Positions 21,688 through 34,243 are shown, counted from the first letter of the stretch. The stretch is 64,000 nt of DNA from Piper betle (GCA_033002965.1 JAURVB010000163.1:59857-123856); one strand, 5' to 3'. Notes: generated by a model from the letters alone, not told the origin. Translations and numbers: made by a program.

Positions 21688-22853
21688 TTCACGTTTTCAG
21701 TGAGACGGGAGATAGAGAAATTGACTGCACGTACCATGAGCGGATGCCGTGACAGTCAAAGCGGGCTCTGGATTAGTGCCAACAGATTGTTCCATTCCCG
21801 AGGGATCCTGACAACTCCGCGTTTAAGTTCCTCACATGCAGAGAACGTGGAGGTTTACGGGTACTATTTAGTATAGCGCATGTCCGGACTTGTGGTTCAA
21901 AGGGTACTAAAGGCGATTGCCTGAGAGTACTCGGCCTTCGTGCTCAAGGCCAGGAGAAATATGGAGGTAAGGAGAGGGCTTAGGATTTGAGACTAGAAAA
22001 TGAAGTAAGAAAATGCCGAGAGAGGCTTCAGCAGCAACAGATTAGTCAGTTCGGGATGCTACCGGGTCTGCAGCCCAGTGGCTCCTCAGTAGGTGCCCTT
22101 CAGAGTGTTCACGAGGAGTATATGATGTTTTCTTTCATATGAGAGTTTGCTCTCATAGCCAGCTTGTTATAGTTATTTTTTTTGGACCAATAACACTTGT
22201 TACTGACGTGTTTTTATACTATATGTAGGTAATAATCATGAGTTGGAGGAGCCAGCTTGGACGGAGGAGCACGGTTGTCACTTGCACACATGTCAGTCGA
22301 TAGAGTGGTTAATATTCTATTTATGATGCTATTATATTGTGAATGATGTGAAATGCTAAGACATGATAGGATATGATTAAATGCAATGAAATGATGTTAT
22401 GATGTGATGAAAAGCTAAGATATGATGACAAGAGGTGAAATGTGATCAAAGTGCGCAGCGAAAGTGTGGTGGGTTGAAGCCCAAGTTCCATAGTGAGTAT
22501 ACAGTATATTAGATTATGTATGATTGAAATTGTTGCTATATGCATATATATTGGTATATGTTATTTTGACAGGGTGGACCCTAATTGTACTTTTGGGGGA
22601 GACTCTTGTCTATTTTATTTTATAATTTATATTAAGTTTGATCGTAATTGTATTGGTGTGTACTTTGAATTGCATGTCATTCAAGTAGTACCATGTTAGG
22701 GTTTGTGCATTCATCCATGCATTGCGAGTTGTATCATCATCTTAAGATGCCGAGATTGGATCCGCATGAGTTAGGTTGGGGTTAGCTGACCTAACTTGAG
22801 CCTGTAACATGCCAGTTTGGTTCACGAGCGTGAACCGGATTTGGGGTGTTACA

Positions 22854-23193
22854 TGTATGGACCGCACTAGTACTCCTTCAAACCCTGAGGTAGTGTGGTG
22901 TATGAGGGTACTACGAAACACAATACATTTCCGAAATTTGTGGCACTAACTTAACTAATCCTTTTGCCACTCGAGTATTGTGGGGGGTGAAATATTGATG
23001 ATGTGAGGGCATAAGCGTTGTTTGTATGAATATCAACATTAGTCATGCATGCGAGCTAGCACTTGCTTAAGGATGTTTGCTTGTTGCCAGTGTGAGGCAA
23101 TTTTGAAGTTTTATAAGTTTTCGTGGGTAATGGAAAACCCATTTGCCAAATTGTATTAGTTATTTTTTGGACCTGACGTTTTTCATATAATAT
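22854..23193 (+). mobile_element. Family-A LTR fragment, second part
   Basis: It continues 19401-19880 after the family-B insertion. It matches the reverse complement of about 7235-6855, including ACTCCTTCAAACCCTGxGGT and TTTTTCATATAATATATGT. It is cut at about 23193 by the next LTR, before the LTR end. Confidence 0.8.
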
Positions 23194-25055
23194 ATGTTGG
23201 TGTCAAACCCCATTTTTGGGTTACGGTTTACCTGATTTTAGTTTTGCTTGGTTCGAGTCAGTATCGAGTCGATTCGAGTGAGCTCAAGCTAGACTAATTT
23301 TAAGAATATGAGTATGAGGCTCAGATGGCCATTTGAGCATGTTATGGAGGCTAAGTATGCCCGACATACATATGATAGTTTCAGTTATGATATAGTAGAG
23401 CATGAGTTATTAGTGTATACATGAGGTATACATATGATTTTTATTAGTTAGCCAGGTTTCTAAGCCTAGATCTAGGCTGTTGCAGCGTTTAGCATCCATT
23501 TGGGATTTTCTAGGTATTTTATTTGAATGCAGTATTGGAATTTAGGTTGACTGAATTGTGCTCATATGGGCCCAGCTTGATTGAGTTCAAGTTGGAGGCA
23601 CATTTACCCTTCTTGCCTCGATTCCCGTACATAGAGTCACTTTTAAGACTCGAGTCAGTTTTGACCTTGGACGGTCTTGATCTAAGCTTTCCATCCATAG
23701 GTATAGTGCATATACCCATATGTGGGCCCCACTAGGTCACAAGTTGTCGGATGTTCATATCATGCCACATGGCAAGATCCGAGCCGTCCACGTCAACCCT
23801 ATTTTTCTCCCATTTATATTTCAAACATTTCCATTGATTTTCAGATTTCCACCATTATCGTCACCATTAATTTGGCTTGCTACTGGATCAGTACAGCCGT
23901 GACCACCTTGTGGCCGGCTATTAGTTCATACCCATTGTCACCATCTGCACCGTCGCATTTGCCATCAGCGACTGAGTTTTTATCACTGTTCATCACTACT
24001 GCCGCCACCCTTTCGAGCCTTTTTTTGATGCCAGCAAGCCACCTCCGGCCAGTCTGACCACCTACATAAATTCTATTCACTAATATCCCAATGTTGATAT
24101 AACCCACAACGACCGCTGTAGCCGCGGTCGCCACCAACGATGTTGCAGCACCCATCGCGATCCACCGCCTTCTTTGCTGTTTTTCAGCCAAGCCAATGGC
24201 CAGACTCTGCCAATCATCACCACCAGTAGCTCTGCCTTGACGCCCCCAGTCGACCAACGGGCGGCGATCCCAACCGCCCCGTCGTCAGCATTTCCAGGTG
24301 ACGGGCACCACCGCTCCCGTTTAGCAAGCCCATTTTCCCGGTTTGCGGTCTGCCTTCCCGCGACCTCGTCCGCCTGCCGGATCTTGTTCACTAACCCACC
24401 AACCCATGTCCAAGTCCAGAGGTCCAGCTCAGGTATGCTTATCCAACCCTAACCCTATTTTTCAGTTAACCCATACTAGGTTGGTTCATCCCAATCAGTT
24501 TGGTCTCGTTCAACTTGGTTTAGACTGGTACAACCCATTTTCGGCCGTTTTAGACCGTTTTTGGTAATTCCAGAGCCCTGACATTAGTTTAAGTGCATAT
24601 TTATTTTGTTTAGCATGATTAGATGTTATGGTATTTTTCTTTATTTATTAATTATTTTATTTATTTATTAATTTTGTTCATGATTATTAATTTCATGTTA
24701 TTTATATATTTGTTGAGATGTTGAATGATTGTGTGATTAATTATTGTTATTGATAATGTAAATATTCATAGATAATATTTTTGTTTCATGTTTAGCTTGT
24801 TTATTTAAATTAATTGATTATTATTAATTAATTCTTACTCGTGTTATTATTTATGTGTTTAGGCATATGTCTCGTATATTTAATACTTATATTAATATTC
24901 TTCACAACTAATTATTATTAGTCATTTATTTATTTATTTATCTATAGATTTATTTATTTAATTATTTGTTTGTTTATTTAATTATTTTTATGTTTACTGA
25001 TATGAGTATATATGATATTTACTCATGTTTATTTATGTTTACTGATATCGTGTTA
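23194..25055 (+). mobile_element. Family-A-type LTR, 5' part (truncated)
   Basis: The LTR starts TGTCAAACCCC at 23199 and follows family A: GTATCGAGTCGATTCGAGTG (cf. 9470-9490 reversed), GAATATGAGTATGAGGC, GTGGGCCCCAC (23722-23732), a GC-rich stretch (about 23880-24400), a GGTTxGTTTAGACTGG stretch near 24520 and an AT-rich tail. It corresponds to about the first 1.7-1.8 kb of the 6580-9554 LTR. It breaks at about 25055 against chromovirus LTR sequence. Open frames in the GC-rich stretch (23722-24567) lack any recognisable domain. Confidence 0.7.
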
Positions 25056-26193
25056 GCCTTATATACCACCCTATTTTCCTACTTGCCCTAAACATCTACC
25101 TACTAATTCTAAAATAATAAACTACCCCTAGACCAGCTATGCAGATTCTAAATGGGTGGACACGAACTAACTTGTCGACAACCATTGATTGAATTAGACT
25201 CATGAGTCCAATTAGGATCTTTTGCTGGCCAAACATGATTGACTTCACTTAAATACACTCAATGGTATAAAATAAGTATTTAGCCTATTGAATAACTTGA
25301 AAACATGACGCATCTCTTGTAGGTGGTATAGACTAAGTTCACATGTGATTGTGTCCATCTAGTTCTCCATAGGTTAATCCTTGTCTAATTACATATTCTA
25401 TGAAATTTAACTTGACCAATTATTCCCAACCATGAATAAACATTAGGAAATAGTCAACATGACTAAACAAAATATAATCAACTACATAACTTGAATATTT
25501 GTAAGTATCATGATATTAGTTTTGACTAACTATACAAAGAAAAATTTTATATGGCTTAAAAATAAAGAGTCTACTATTGATATGCACTCTTGAAGAGAAG
25601 AAAATAAAAACTAAGTGATAATGGTAAAAATACCAATTATTACATGTTGGAGGGTGACAATAGTGACGGCAGCCAAGGACGGCAAGGAGTGGAGGAAGGC
25701 CAAAAAGGTGTGATGATGGGAGCCTCCACCCTAAAAGACAATGGCACAAGGTCGCCCTTGCACTGTTACCTGGCGCAGGCTACACACATGTGTTGGCGGA
25801 AAGGCGCCCTCGGGGTGCCCTTGAGCTTTGCATAGTGTTGCAAAGGTAGAAAAATGCTGGAAAAGAGAGGTGGAAAGGGGAAAGAATGAGAAGAGCTCGG
25901 GACAACTTCTAAAACATGACTAGGGTTAGGAGGTATGCCCGAATGAATGTGACACAACTCGAATGTGACACTTGGTCCTAGGCAACACTAAACAACCAAA
26001 AAACATATGATTGGGGTCAAACGGGACAAATCGATGGTTGGCATGCCCAATGTCCAAGCCCACAACACCATAAAAAGATCCCACTAGCACCAGACCAGTC
26101 AAAGTGGACTAACAGCGTGCTACCTAGGTTGAGCCAAACACAAAACTGGGAAAATCTGGTGTAAAACATTGGGGTGACGGGCTGGGTTTTACA
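25056..26193 (-). mobile_element. Truncated 3' LTR of a chromovirus (family C)
   Basis: The LTR start in minus sense, TGTAAAACCCAGCCCG, is at 26193 and is preceded by a polypurine tract. The segment 25062-25440 resembles 29041-29420, where the same order of motifs (TATATA, ACTTGTCxACA, TTCACATGTGA, CCAATTA) is seen. It ends at about 25058, just at a TATA-like GGTATATAAGG (minus sense), so the promoter-distal part of the LTR is lost. The short frames at 25516-25957 are not supported as genes. Confidence 0.6.
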
Positions 26194-26214
26194 ACCACCT
26201 CCCTTAAGAAAATT
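26194..26214 (-). promoter_or_regulatory. Polypurine tract of family-C chromovirus
   Basis: The minus strand reads TTTTCTTAAGGGAGGTGGT directly before the LTR start. Upstream of it in minus sense is AATTTCAAGGACAGAATT, a decayed version of the TTTCGGGGACGAAATT signature at the end of chromovirus pol. Confidence 0.75.
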
Positions 26215-26229
26215 CTGTCCTTGAAATTA

Positions 26230-27830
26230 CACATAAGGCCCAAGTGGCAGCGACCAAATCAGAAACGAGCAGCAGAGAAGGTGGAAGGAGCAAACCTGCA
26301 GTCTGGTGCGTTCTCAATGGCATCAACTCTATCTATCTACACTGGAGTGCCACCCTAACCTTGCACTGCCGGCACGACCCTAGCCCACTGGCCTCAACTC
26401 ACTGCCTCTAGTGGCCCTGCTGGCTACCCCTATTCGGAAAACCATGTTGGCAGAGAGGGTACAGCTCCGGAGTAGGCATCAATCCCTGAGTTTGTTGTGT
26501 GGGCTGCTGGAACTACTGCTTACCCGACTAGAGTTGATATTGCACGGGTCTCGACTGATAATGTCATGGCAGGGGCTGGTATTGTAGCCGAGGCCGCTGC
26601 TGGTGTGCCTGATGTGGACACACAGCAGCTCGGTGCCCCAACTCACCATGCGCAAAGCAGGCTCTTGGGATCCTCCAGCATGCCTTGGGTGCCTCCTCTG
26701 ATAGTGTTGGCACCATGGGATATTTTGGGCCCTACCTAGTTGCTGTGGCCCCATTTCAGATTGTAGTGCATGAAACTGCTTGGGAGCTGGCTTGACCGAC
26801 TGCCCCTGCAAGGCATGAAGTGCTAAAGTTCCATCTTCCTTGTGCCTTTATGACGGATCCTTCTAGTCCTCATCATCAGTTTACACCTTTGATGACCTGA
26901 ATGCAATCTCTGCCCTGGTGCTCACTTGGCATGATGTATATGGTGTGCAGCCTCCCCTCCAAGGCCCTAGCAACTGCCTCCTAAAGTGTCTCACATGTAA
27001 CATGGAGAATGAGGCATGCAGACTCAACCTCAGCCCACGGACAAATCTAAAAGCCCTTTGTATCTCAGTATGGAAAGACCCTGGAGCAGATCTCTCTGGT
27101 GCCAAGAATTGGCCATGGTACTCTTGCCACTATTGTGTCCTCTTGCACCGGGGTCATGAACTCTTGCATCGTCTCCTCAACCATTGTGGAATAGAAGAAC
27201 TGGCTGCAAAAAACTTCATGAAATTCCTCTCATGAAATCCTCTGTGAAGGGCGGTCTCTAAGGTAGGCCGACTGAACTAATCTCCGCCAAGATTGAATGG
27301 CTCCACAGATAGCTCTGACTGCTACCCAAACCCACATCCAAGGTGAACATCACATGTGATCCAACAGTATCTCTATGTCATCAATCTAGATACTGGCTTC
27401 CTCTAGATTTGTACCCCAGTGAACAAGCTACAGCCATTGTATGATTTATCAACTTAGTCCCACATCTAATACCTACTCAGATAAAATCTTATTTATAAGT
27501 AAGAATGAACTATAAATCTTTAACATGGTTAACCACTAGGCCCATTATGTTGCACTTTGGGCTGGGTCATTACAGTCATTCTTCAGGAAGCAATCCACAT
27601 CCCACTTTTAGCTGGCATGAACAATTAACCCCAGTGCTCCTAATAACTAGATAACTATGCACCTAGATGCATTGGTGAGCTCTGCTTCTAACTCCTAGGG
27701 AGGAGTGATTCGGCTACTAAACCCACATAGTAAAACCACAAGTGATCACATGCTTGTCAAGACAGTGGCCCAGGTTGTTGGGGGTAATGGTCCCTTCTTA
27801 AGGGAGATGCACCCCTCCGGTGTGACATTT
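26230..27830 (-). pseudogene. Chromovirus gag remnant with damaged zinc knuckle
   Basis: Minus-sense reading near 26680-26630 gives CFAHGELGHRAAVCP. This is a CCHC zinc knuckle in which the second cysteine has become histidine, so nucleic-acid binding would be impaired. Proline- and glutamine-rich pieces flank it, and gag-like low-complexity coding pieces extend to about 27830, but frames are short. A TRIM solo LTR interrupts it (27438-27574). Gag lies right next to the polypurine tract with no pol between, so pol has been deleted or this was a gag-only derivative. Plus-strand frames here are shadows. Confidence 0.55.
27438..27574 (+). mobile_element. TRIM solo LTR, 137 bp
   Basis: It reads TGTATGATTTATCAACTTAG at its start and GGGCTGGGTCATTACA at its end, the array TRIM LTR in opposite orientation, with small deletions (137 versus 154 bp). 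Flanks GCCAT (27433-27437) and GTCAT (27575-27579) form a 4/5 target duplication. It is older than the 17303 copy, judging by its transitions. Confidence 0.85.
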
Positions 27831-29404
27831 GTTGAACCAGTTTGTCATACGTAAAATAAAAATGAAAACTAGTGTCTATGCACATACATTATACAATGCA
27901 TATGACATGCTGATTTAACATAACATGAAAGGATATAATATTCGATTATTAACTCAAAATAGAGGATCATAAAACTCCTCAATTAACATCTAAACATGGA
28001 CCTGATTAGCTTGCCATCGACAAGCTAAGATTTCAGATACCCTAACTCTTTTACTTTAGATATAAATAATAAACATTACAATCCAGACTAGGGTGATGAC
28101 GATTCAAATAACACGTAACAACACTCCATAAATGCTTATCACATTATTACTACATCATGTTAACATTATACAATCCTTATGGCAAGCATAATATCAATAA
28201 AACATAAAATTAAGTTTTTAAATCTCCCAAATTTAGGAATATGTATCTCCCAAGATACTTAACCAACACACATAAAATTTTGTAGGTAGAAGTTAGAGAT
28301 CATGACAGTCAAAATGCAAAACAAATTGCTTAAATCTGAGTTCTAAAGCCAAAGTTATAACTGTTTTTAGATAGATGCATAAAAAATTGTTTCTTCACCG
28401 TGATACTCAAAGGAGCCCCCGTTTTAGTTTTTGTTAGCGTGGTGGCACTGTGGCAAAGCCCTAGTTTGTGCTTTTTTGTTTCTCATCCAATTCTTATCCA
28501 ATTTTAGTGAAACAAAGTTTGAGTTTTCAAGCTTTTTAAGCAGAAAATCATGGGCTATAAAAGGTTTTGAATCTAATTTGATGTACCCTACTTTTCCATT
28601 ATATTTATTTAGAAAAAAACATGCAAAGAAGATATATTCATATTCTAAAATTAATATATCTTAACAATGCAAGCATGAATCACTGTTAGATCATAAGAAC
28701 TACTCGTAAAACTTATTTATAGCAAGTCTAAGCATAAATAATATCTTAAATATTATTTAAGCATAGAACATGGGAAGAAAACATGTAAAGAAGATAGAAC
28801 ATCAAATATTAACATAGAATATGATCATGATGCATGAATTTACATGATTTACTTGTTTTAATTGAGATTACTGGCCACTTCTTTGATGACTATCCTAGAA
28901 CTTTAGACCAACCCTTCCCCACACAATCTCCAAGGAAGAAGAAAGAAGGCAAAGAGAGAGAAGCTAGAGAGAGGGCATCTACAGGAGAGAGGGTGTCTAG
29001 AGAGTGAGGTGGCTAGGGTTGGATGGTTGCAAATAGCAATTTATCCCCTTACCTTTTTATATACTCTAGGCCTTTATACTATCCCTAGAACATCCTCTTT
29101 TTAATCACAAAAGACTAAACGACACCTATTTCTCCTACATATATACTTAACTGGACAAACTTGTCCACATCCAATGACTAACTCTCACCCTTTGGCAAAA
29201 CTCGACCGTTGGATAAAAATTAATGCTAAACATTTATTTAAATTACCTGATAGTAAGAATAAGTTCTTTCAGCCCACACATTAGACTCAAAAACTAGTCA
29301 AACTCATCATTTGGGATATGGATATGATTCACATGTGACCAAATTGTCCACCAAAGGTTATTAGTTATCCAATTACTAATCCCTAAGTATTTTAAGTTGA
29401 ACGT
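27831..29404 (-). mobile_element. Chromovirus LTR-like segment (family C, probable 5' LTR side)
   Basis: Bases 29041-29404 share motif order with the family-C LTR at 25062-25440. In minus sense a likely TATA box, GAGTATATAAAAAGG (29056-29042 region), is followed by AACCCTAGCCACC and a long C+T-rich leader (about 29010-28920), a common LTR promoter/leader layout. The rest (27831-28900) is AT-rich without coding signal. No primer site is recognisable at its inner edge, and its outer edge is cut by the pol fragment at about 29405. Confidence 0.5.
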
Positions 29405-32098
29405 ACTACCCTCTTTTTAGTGTTTAGAAACTTTAGGGGTTTCTGAATGTAAGACATGTCATCTTGAATTTCTAGTTCACTAAAGTCAAATATTATGGAA
29501 TGCATCTGGTATGTACTTTGTTAACATCTAGATGTGGAACACATCATGTGTTGATTTCAAAGTTGGTGGTAGAGATAATGGGCAGGTTACTCTACCCACT
29601 CTTTTGAGGATCTCAAATGGTTCTACCTTTCTTTAGATTAACTTTCCTGTTAAAACTCATCGCTCCTCTAATCGGTGATATTTGAAGGAAAACATGATCT
29701 CTATTTCGAACTCTAGTGCAAATCTACATATGACTCCTAGTAGTACGGTGCCTCTATCATCCTCTTTGTGATTAAGTCAACTATCTTGATAGTCTCCTCA
29801 ATTATCTCAGGTCCAACTAGAAATGGGTCTTTATAATCTATCTAACTGGATGCATGGTGGCATAGAAGGTCGACAATGCAATACTTTAAATAGCAACACA
29901 CATATATTAGATTAATATCTATTATTGTAAGCAAATTCTACTAAGGACAAGTGGTCTTCGCAACTGCCTTGCCAATCCAAATACATGATCTATGCAAATA
30001 TTCTAGTATTTAGATGGTCCTTTCTGAATATCCATCTTTCTAAAGATGGAATGTTGTATTGAACTTCAACTCTATACCCATTGTTTCGTAAAATTCCTTC
30101 CATATTCTAGAAGTGAAGCTTGCATCTCTATCTGATACTATATTTATAGGTATACCATATAATTTCATAATATTTTCCATGTAGAGTTATACTAACTTTT
30201 CCACACTCATAGTCATCTTAAAAGTAATAAAGTGAGTTGATTTTGTAAGTGTATCAAATACCACCTATATTGCATCATATGCTTTCTTAGTTCTATGTAG
30301 TCTGACCACGAAATCACATGTAATATCTTCCTATTTTTCAGCTTGAAACTTTGAGAGGTTGGAGCTGCCCTAAAGGTCGTTAGTGCTCAAATTTTTACTT
30401 GTTGACATGTCAGACACTTAGACATAAAGTTGACAACATCTCTCTTCATATCCAATTACATTTTGGTTACATTTGGGTGTATGGTCTACTTTGAGTGATG
30501 TGCTTTATGTAAGACTTCATTTCTAAGCTATTCATTCTTACGAACACATAGTTTTCCATCAAATCTGATCACTTCATCTTCCCCCTTCTTGATAGGGATA
30601 AGAGAAGTGAGAAATTCTTGTAGCTCTTCATAAGTTTCTTAAATTACTTTTGTTTTGTCACAAAGTCATTGGAGATAGTACAATTTGCTAAGAGAGAATT
30701 TAGCTTACACACTGGATTCACCTCAATGATATCCTCCATCGATCTCCACTGAGTTACCATCATACTAGAAATCCAAGTTTGAGGATTTCTACTTTAATGA
30801 ATTGGCTACACTATTAGCTTTTTTCTAGATGATTGGCTATGCTAAAGTTGTAATCTTTGCTGAACTCTAACCACATTCTTTACCTCAAGTTCAAGTCTTG
30901 TAAGGGTAATGATATAATTGAGACTCTTATGGTTAGTAAAACCTCAAATTTAGATCCATATAGGTAGTATCTCTACACGTTAAGTGCAAATGCCACTGTT
31001 ACTAACTCTAGTTCATGATTAGGGTAATTATTCTTATGCCCTTTCAATTGAATTGTTGCTTAGGCTATTACTTTGTCATTCTACATAAGTATTGCTCCAT
31101 AATCTTGGTTAGAAGCATCATTACAGATGACAGAGCCTTCCACTCCTTGACGAAATGTAAGATTAGGGCAATTGTAAAGCATTCCTTCAATGCATAGAAA
31201 CTCCTCTCATATGCTTCATCTCATGCGAACTTCTTATCCTTCTTTGTTAGAGAAGTCAACTAAATTACTAGGGTAGAAAATTCCTCGATGAATCTCCTGT
31301 AGTTTGCTACAAGTCCTAAGAAGCTTTTGACTTCATTGACATTTTTGGCTGATTCTACTTCATAACTGCTCCCATCTTGGATGAGTCTACTGCAACAGTA
31401 CCTTTGAAGATAATATCACTAAGGTGCAAAACTTATTTTATCCAAAAGTTACAATTACTAAGTTTGACATACAACTTGTTCTTTCTTAAAATTCCAAGTG
31501 CCTTTCTTAGATCTTCCTCATGAAGTTCTTCATTATAAGAGCAGATTAAAATGTCATTTATAAAGACAATAACAACTCATCTAAGTAGTCATGGAAAACC
31601 TTTTTTGTGTGGTTTAAGATGTTTTTTGGCCTTTATGGACAAATCATATTGTTGCAACTGCAAATTGGTCTAGTAACTTTTTTGGTTAATCTTAAGTTAT
31701 TGCAGCTCTACAAGCGCCATTCTCTAGCATGCCTTCTATATAAGAGCAGTTCACAACAATAAGTCGACGGAAAAACTCCAATTTCCATTCTAGTGGTAAC
31801 CATGACAATTTTTCTTGAAAGACAACCAAGAATTTCGACACAATCCTCAAAGAAGATGGATCGGCCTCCTTGGACTCCCTTATTGTTTCTACCACACTTG
31901 CTAGGAACCTTTGACATCCTTTCTGTAAATACTTGGTTGCCTTATCCTAGGAGATGATTAATGAATGACTCCACTCTTTCTCCCACAAATAGAAGTTGTT
32001 ATTACTCACCACATCCTTAGCTGAATACAGCTTCCTATTGCAATCTATGATAACATGAATTTTAGATAACTCATCCATCCTTAGAATGCAAATTCCCA
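29405..32098 (-). pseudogene. Chromovirus (Tekay/Del-type Ty3/gypsy) pol remnant
   Basis: Minus-sense domains in order: end of protease MDELSKIHVIIDCNRKLYS (about 32070-32015); linker KGCQRFLASVVETIRE (about 31930-31880) and RT start SKFLVVFQEKLSWLPLE (about 31840-31785); a deletion of the RT core; RT palm FVIVFINDILI with the second DD position changed to ND (about 31600-31560); HEEDLRKALGILRKNKLYVK; RNase H with CNDASNQDYGAIL (about 31125-31085); integrase zinc-binding KAHHSK..HPN...KCLTCQQVK (about 30515-30395); integrase core LTKSTHF and VSDRDASFTSRIWKEF (about 30260-30085); C-terminal RVGRVTCPLSLPP, HDVFHI and the LEIQDDMSYIQKPLKFL lead-in of the chromodomain (about 29600-29430). Many stops and frameshifts; both ends truncated. 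Confidence 0.85.
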
Positions 32099-32106
32099 CA
32101 CAATTG

Positions 32107-34240
32107 TGTAAAACCTGTGCTTTTTATCTGAACAGTTTTAATTTTCATTCAATCTTGACCTGAATCGAGATCCTTGCCCAACCTTTTTGTTGCGTGTATA
32201 TGTATTAAATGGTATGTGCAAGTCACGTCTTTAGTCTCTCCCGGTAGACAGCATTGCCAGGCTAGACACTACACCATCTAGGCTGGTATTTTCGGTTTTT
32301 ATTTTAGTTGACTGTAGTTAGATCTTGGTCCGTATTCCTTGCCAGTCTAGATTAGTTGTCTTGTGTTCAGAACCCATTTTGGTGATCATATCCCCTATAG
32401 GACTCATAGTGTAGTTCTCGAGGTTTCCCTCAGTGCCTTAGTGTGCAAATCTTAAATGCGAGGGTTCTAGTCCAACACAAAGATGCCCACCCTACCAGCA
32501 CCCTTGCACTGGCCAGATTTTGAATTAGGATTTTGCGGTCGGCCCAGCCAGCCATCTTGGATCAGCCTAGCCATCCTTGTAATGTTAGAGGGCCATGTTG
32601 TCCATGGTTCGGGTAATAGAGGACAGCACCCTTGCACTGGTTGCATTGGAAGGTTTTCCCATTTCTATAAAAACTCACCTTCCTCCACTTTTCACCCACT
32701 TCATTTGGTTTGTTCCGCCCATCCCTTGCCTTTCGTCCTTTTTGTCTTCCTTCCTTGGCTTCTCCTTTCTCTCCTATGCCTCTCCAAGGATTCCTATGGG
32801 CCAAGGGATGGTAGGTCATTGGGTCGGATGCTCCAAGAGACCTGTCCATGCTACATTGGAGGTAAGCCTCTTCCCCTTTGGTGTGTTGTAGTCGTGTTTT
32901 GCTTACAAGTGCTTGATTATGTGCTAGGTGAATTTTTTTGGCATTTTTTAATGTATCTGTGTATGTACATTTTTTTTATGAGCATTTAGGATGTAGTTTC
33001 ATGATTTTGTCTTGCTGCATGCTATGGTCGCCTATTTGCACTGTCTTGGTAGATCTACTATAACTCTCTCTCTACATCATATTTCTGCATGCTATTAGTT
33101 GCATCTTCTTCATAAGTGGTAGATCCACAATGTTTATGAAGCATGTATGGGAGATAAATTTGTCGTACGGTGGCGGTTTTATTGCTTTTAGTAACCTATT
33201 GACAATTTCCCCAATTTTGTCTTCTCCTCTAGGTCTCCTTTGCATGTGTCTATTGCATGTTTGTTGTTTGAGGTGTTGGATACATCTCATTAAAATACTA
33301 AGCTAAATTAACCTCAACAAAGGCCCAGATAAAACCCCTGATCATTGCATGTGTTTGTTGTGTATGTTTGAATATGTTCTGGGTTGTATGACTTACATAT
33401 TTTGGGTTTATGATCATATGTATTTGGGGACAATGGGGTTACATGATGTATGATGTGAATCGTCCTACACTAACGTGTTGTTGTGTTATGTGTGATTAGT
33501 GTGTTTTATTTTAATATATTTATTATCATTGTGCAATGTATTAAGTTTGGGGAAAATCCAAATAATTGTCAGTATGGTGTATAAGCCATAAAGTCCTAGA
33601 ATATAACAAGTAGCACTCTAGGTACACTAAACATATTTGGATTCAACAGTGTGTATATGATAGAGAAACATGGGGTGTAAGAGCCTACAGTTCACACCAC
33701 TTGAAGGGTTCACGTGAAGATCAAGTGTCCAGGCATGATTTCATAGCACTTGATGATGCCTCATTGTATTTTTAATTGTGGGGTATGTAGAACATGTAAC
33801 CATGACCTAGTGTTTACTTCACTACAATATCAGCACCATTTAAGAATAAGTTACCTAACTCAAATATGGACACTAAGTATAAGAACCATATCATGCCTCT
33901 GCATTATGAAAAGTTCAACCTCATAGCTATAATAGAGGTGTTTCCTTTTTGTAGCTTAGAGTGATTGCTACATCTGTAAAGTCACCCTCTTAGTTATCAG
34001 GGAGGTGCTGCCTCTCCCATAACTTAGAGTACTTATATTAGGAGCCTTATGTTTCAAAGCCTCCCAATGGTAGTGTGATTAGGATGCATTGTATATAAAC
34101 CCTATAAGGTTACCGTCGTAAGCCTCCTTTGGGTTGAGATCCACTTTTGTAAAGTTTATACGCTAGTTCTCCAACATATATCTTTCTAAATTATAACATC
34201 AAGATTCAGTCCATTCTTTGGGCTGAATTGGGGTGTTACA
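32107..34240 (+). repeat. 5' LTR of family-F element
   Basis: It starts TGTAAAACCTG and ends GAATTGGGGTGTTACA. Its first ~1.2 kb aligns with 58018-59150 and with the reverse complement of 64000-63330; its last ~170 bp aligns with the reverse complement of 61149-61320. In between it differs from those copies and lacks the GAGCTCACCG/GGGCCATTTAGC block. A 168-codon open frame (32483-32989) lies over promoter and leader, is hydrophobic and low in complexity, and is not conserved in the 58018 copy, so it is not called as a gene. Confidence 0.75.
32664..32674 (+). promoter_or_regulatory. TATA box and C+T-rich leader of family-F LTR
   Basis: TCTATAAAAAC is followed by a C+T-rich leader. The equivalent TTCTATAAATCC is at 58442-58453, and TTTTATAAAAGCC (minus) at 63984-63972 in the two other family-F LTRs. 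Conservation across three diverged copies supports a real promoter. Confidence 0.65.
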
Positions 34241-34243
34241 ACT

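Larger units (their letters stand above)
19881..22853 (+). mobile_element. Family-B solo LTR, 2,973 bp, with perfect target duplication
   Basis: It begins TGTAAAACCC and ends GGGGTGTTACA. The flanks are TGTAT on both sides (19876-19880 and 22854-22858), and family-A sequence is continuous across the gap. Termini match those of chromovirus LTRs in the window, but there is no primer site, polypurine tract or second LTR inside, so it is best read as a solo LTR left by recombination between the two LTRs of a full element. Inside are a GC-rich stretch (about 20340-21000), a promoter block and a (TA)n tract. The overlapping frames of up to 130 codons in the GC-rich part show no domain and are not called as genes. 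Confidence 0.85.

Noticed and set aside
26497..27235. Plus-strand frames of 80 and 105 codons
   Set aside because: They are antisense to the chromovirus gag remnant and have no domain of their own.
32483..32989. 168-codon open frame as a host gene
   Set aside because: It lies over the promoter and leader of a family-F LTR, is low in complexity, and the homologous 58018 LTR does not keep the frame.
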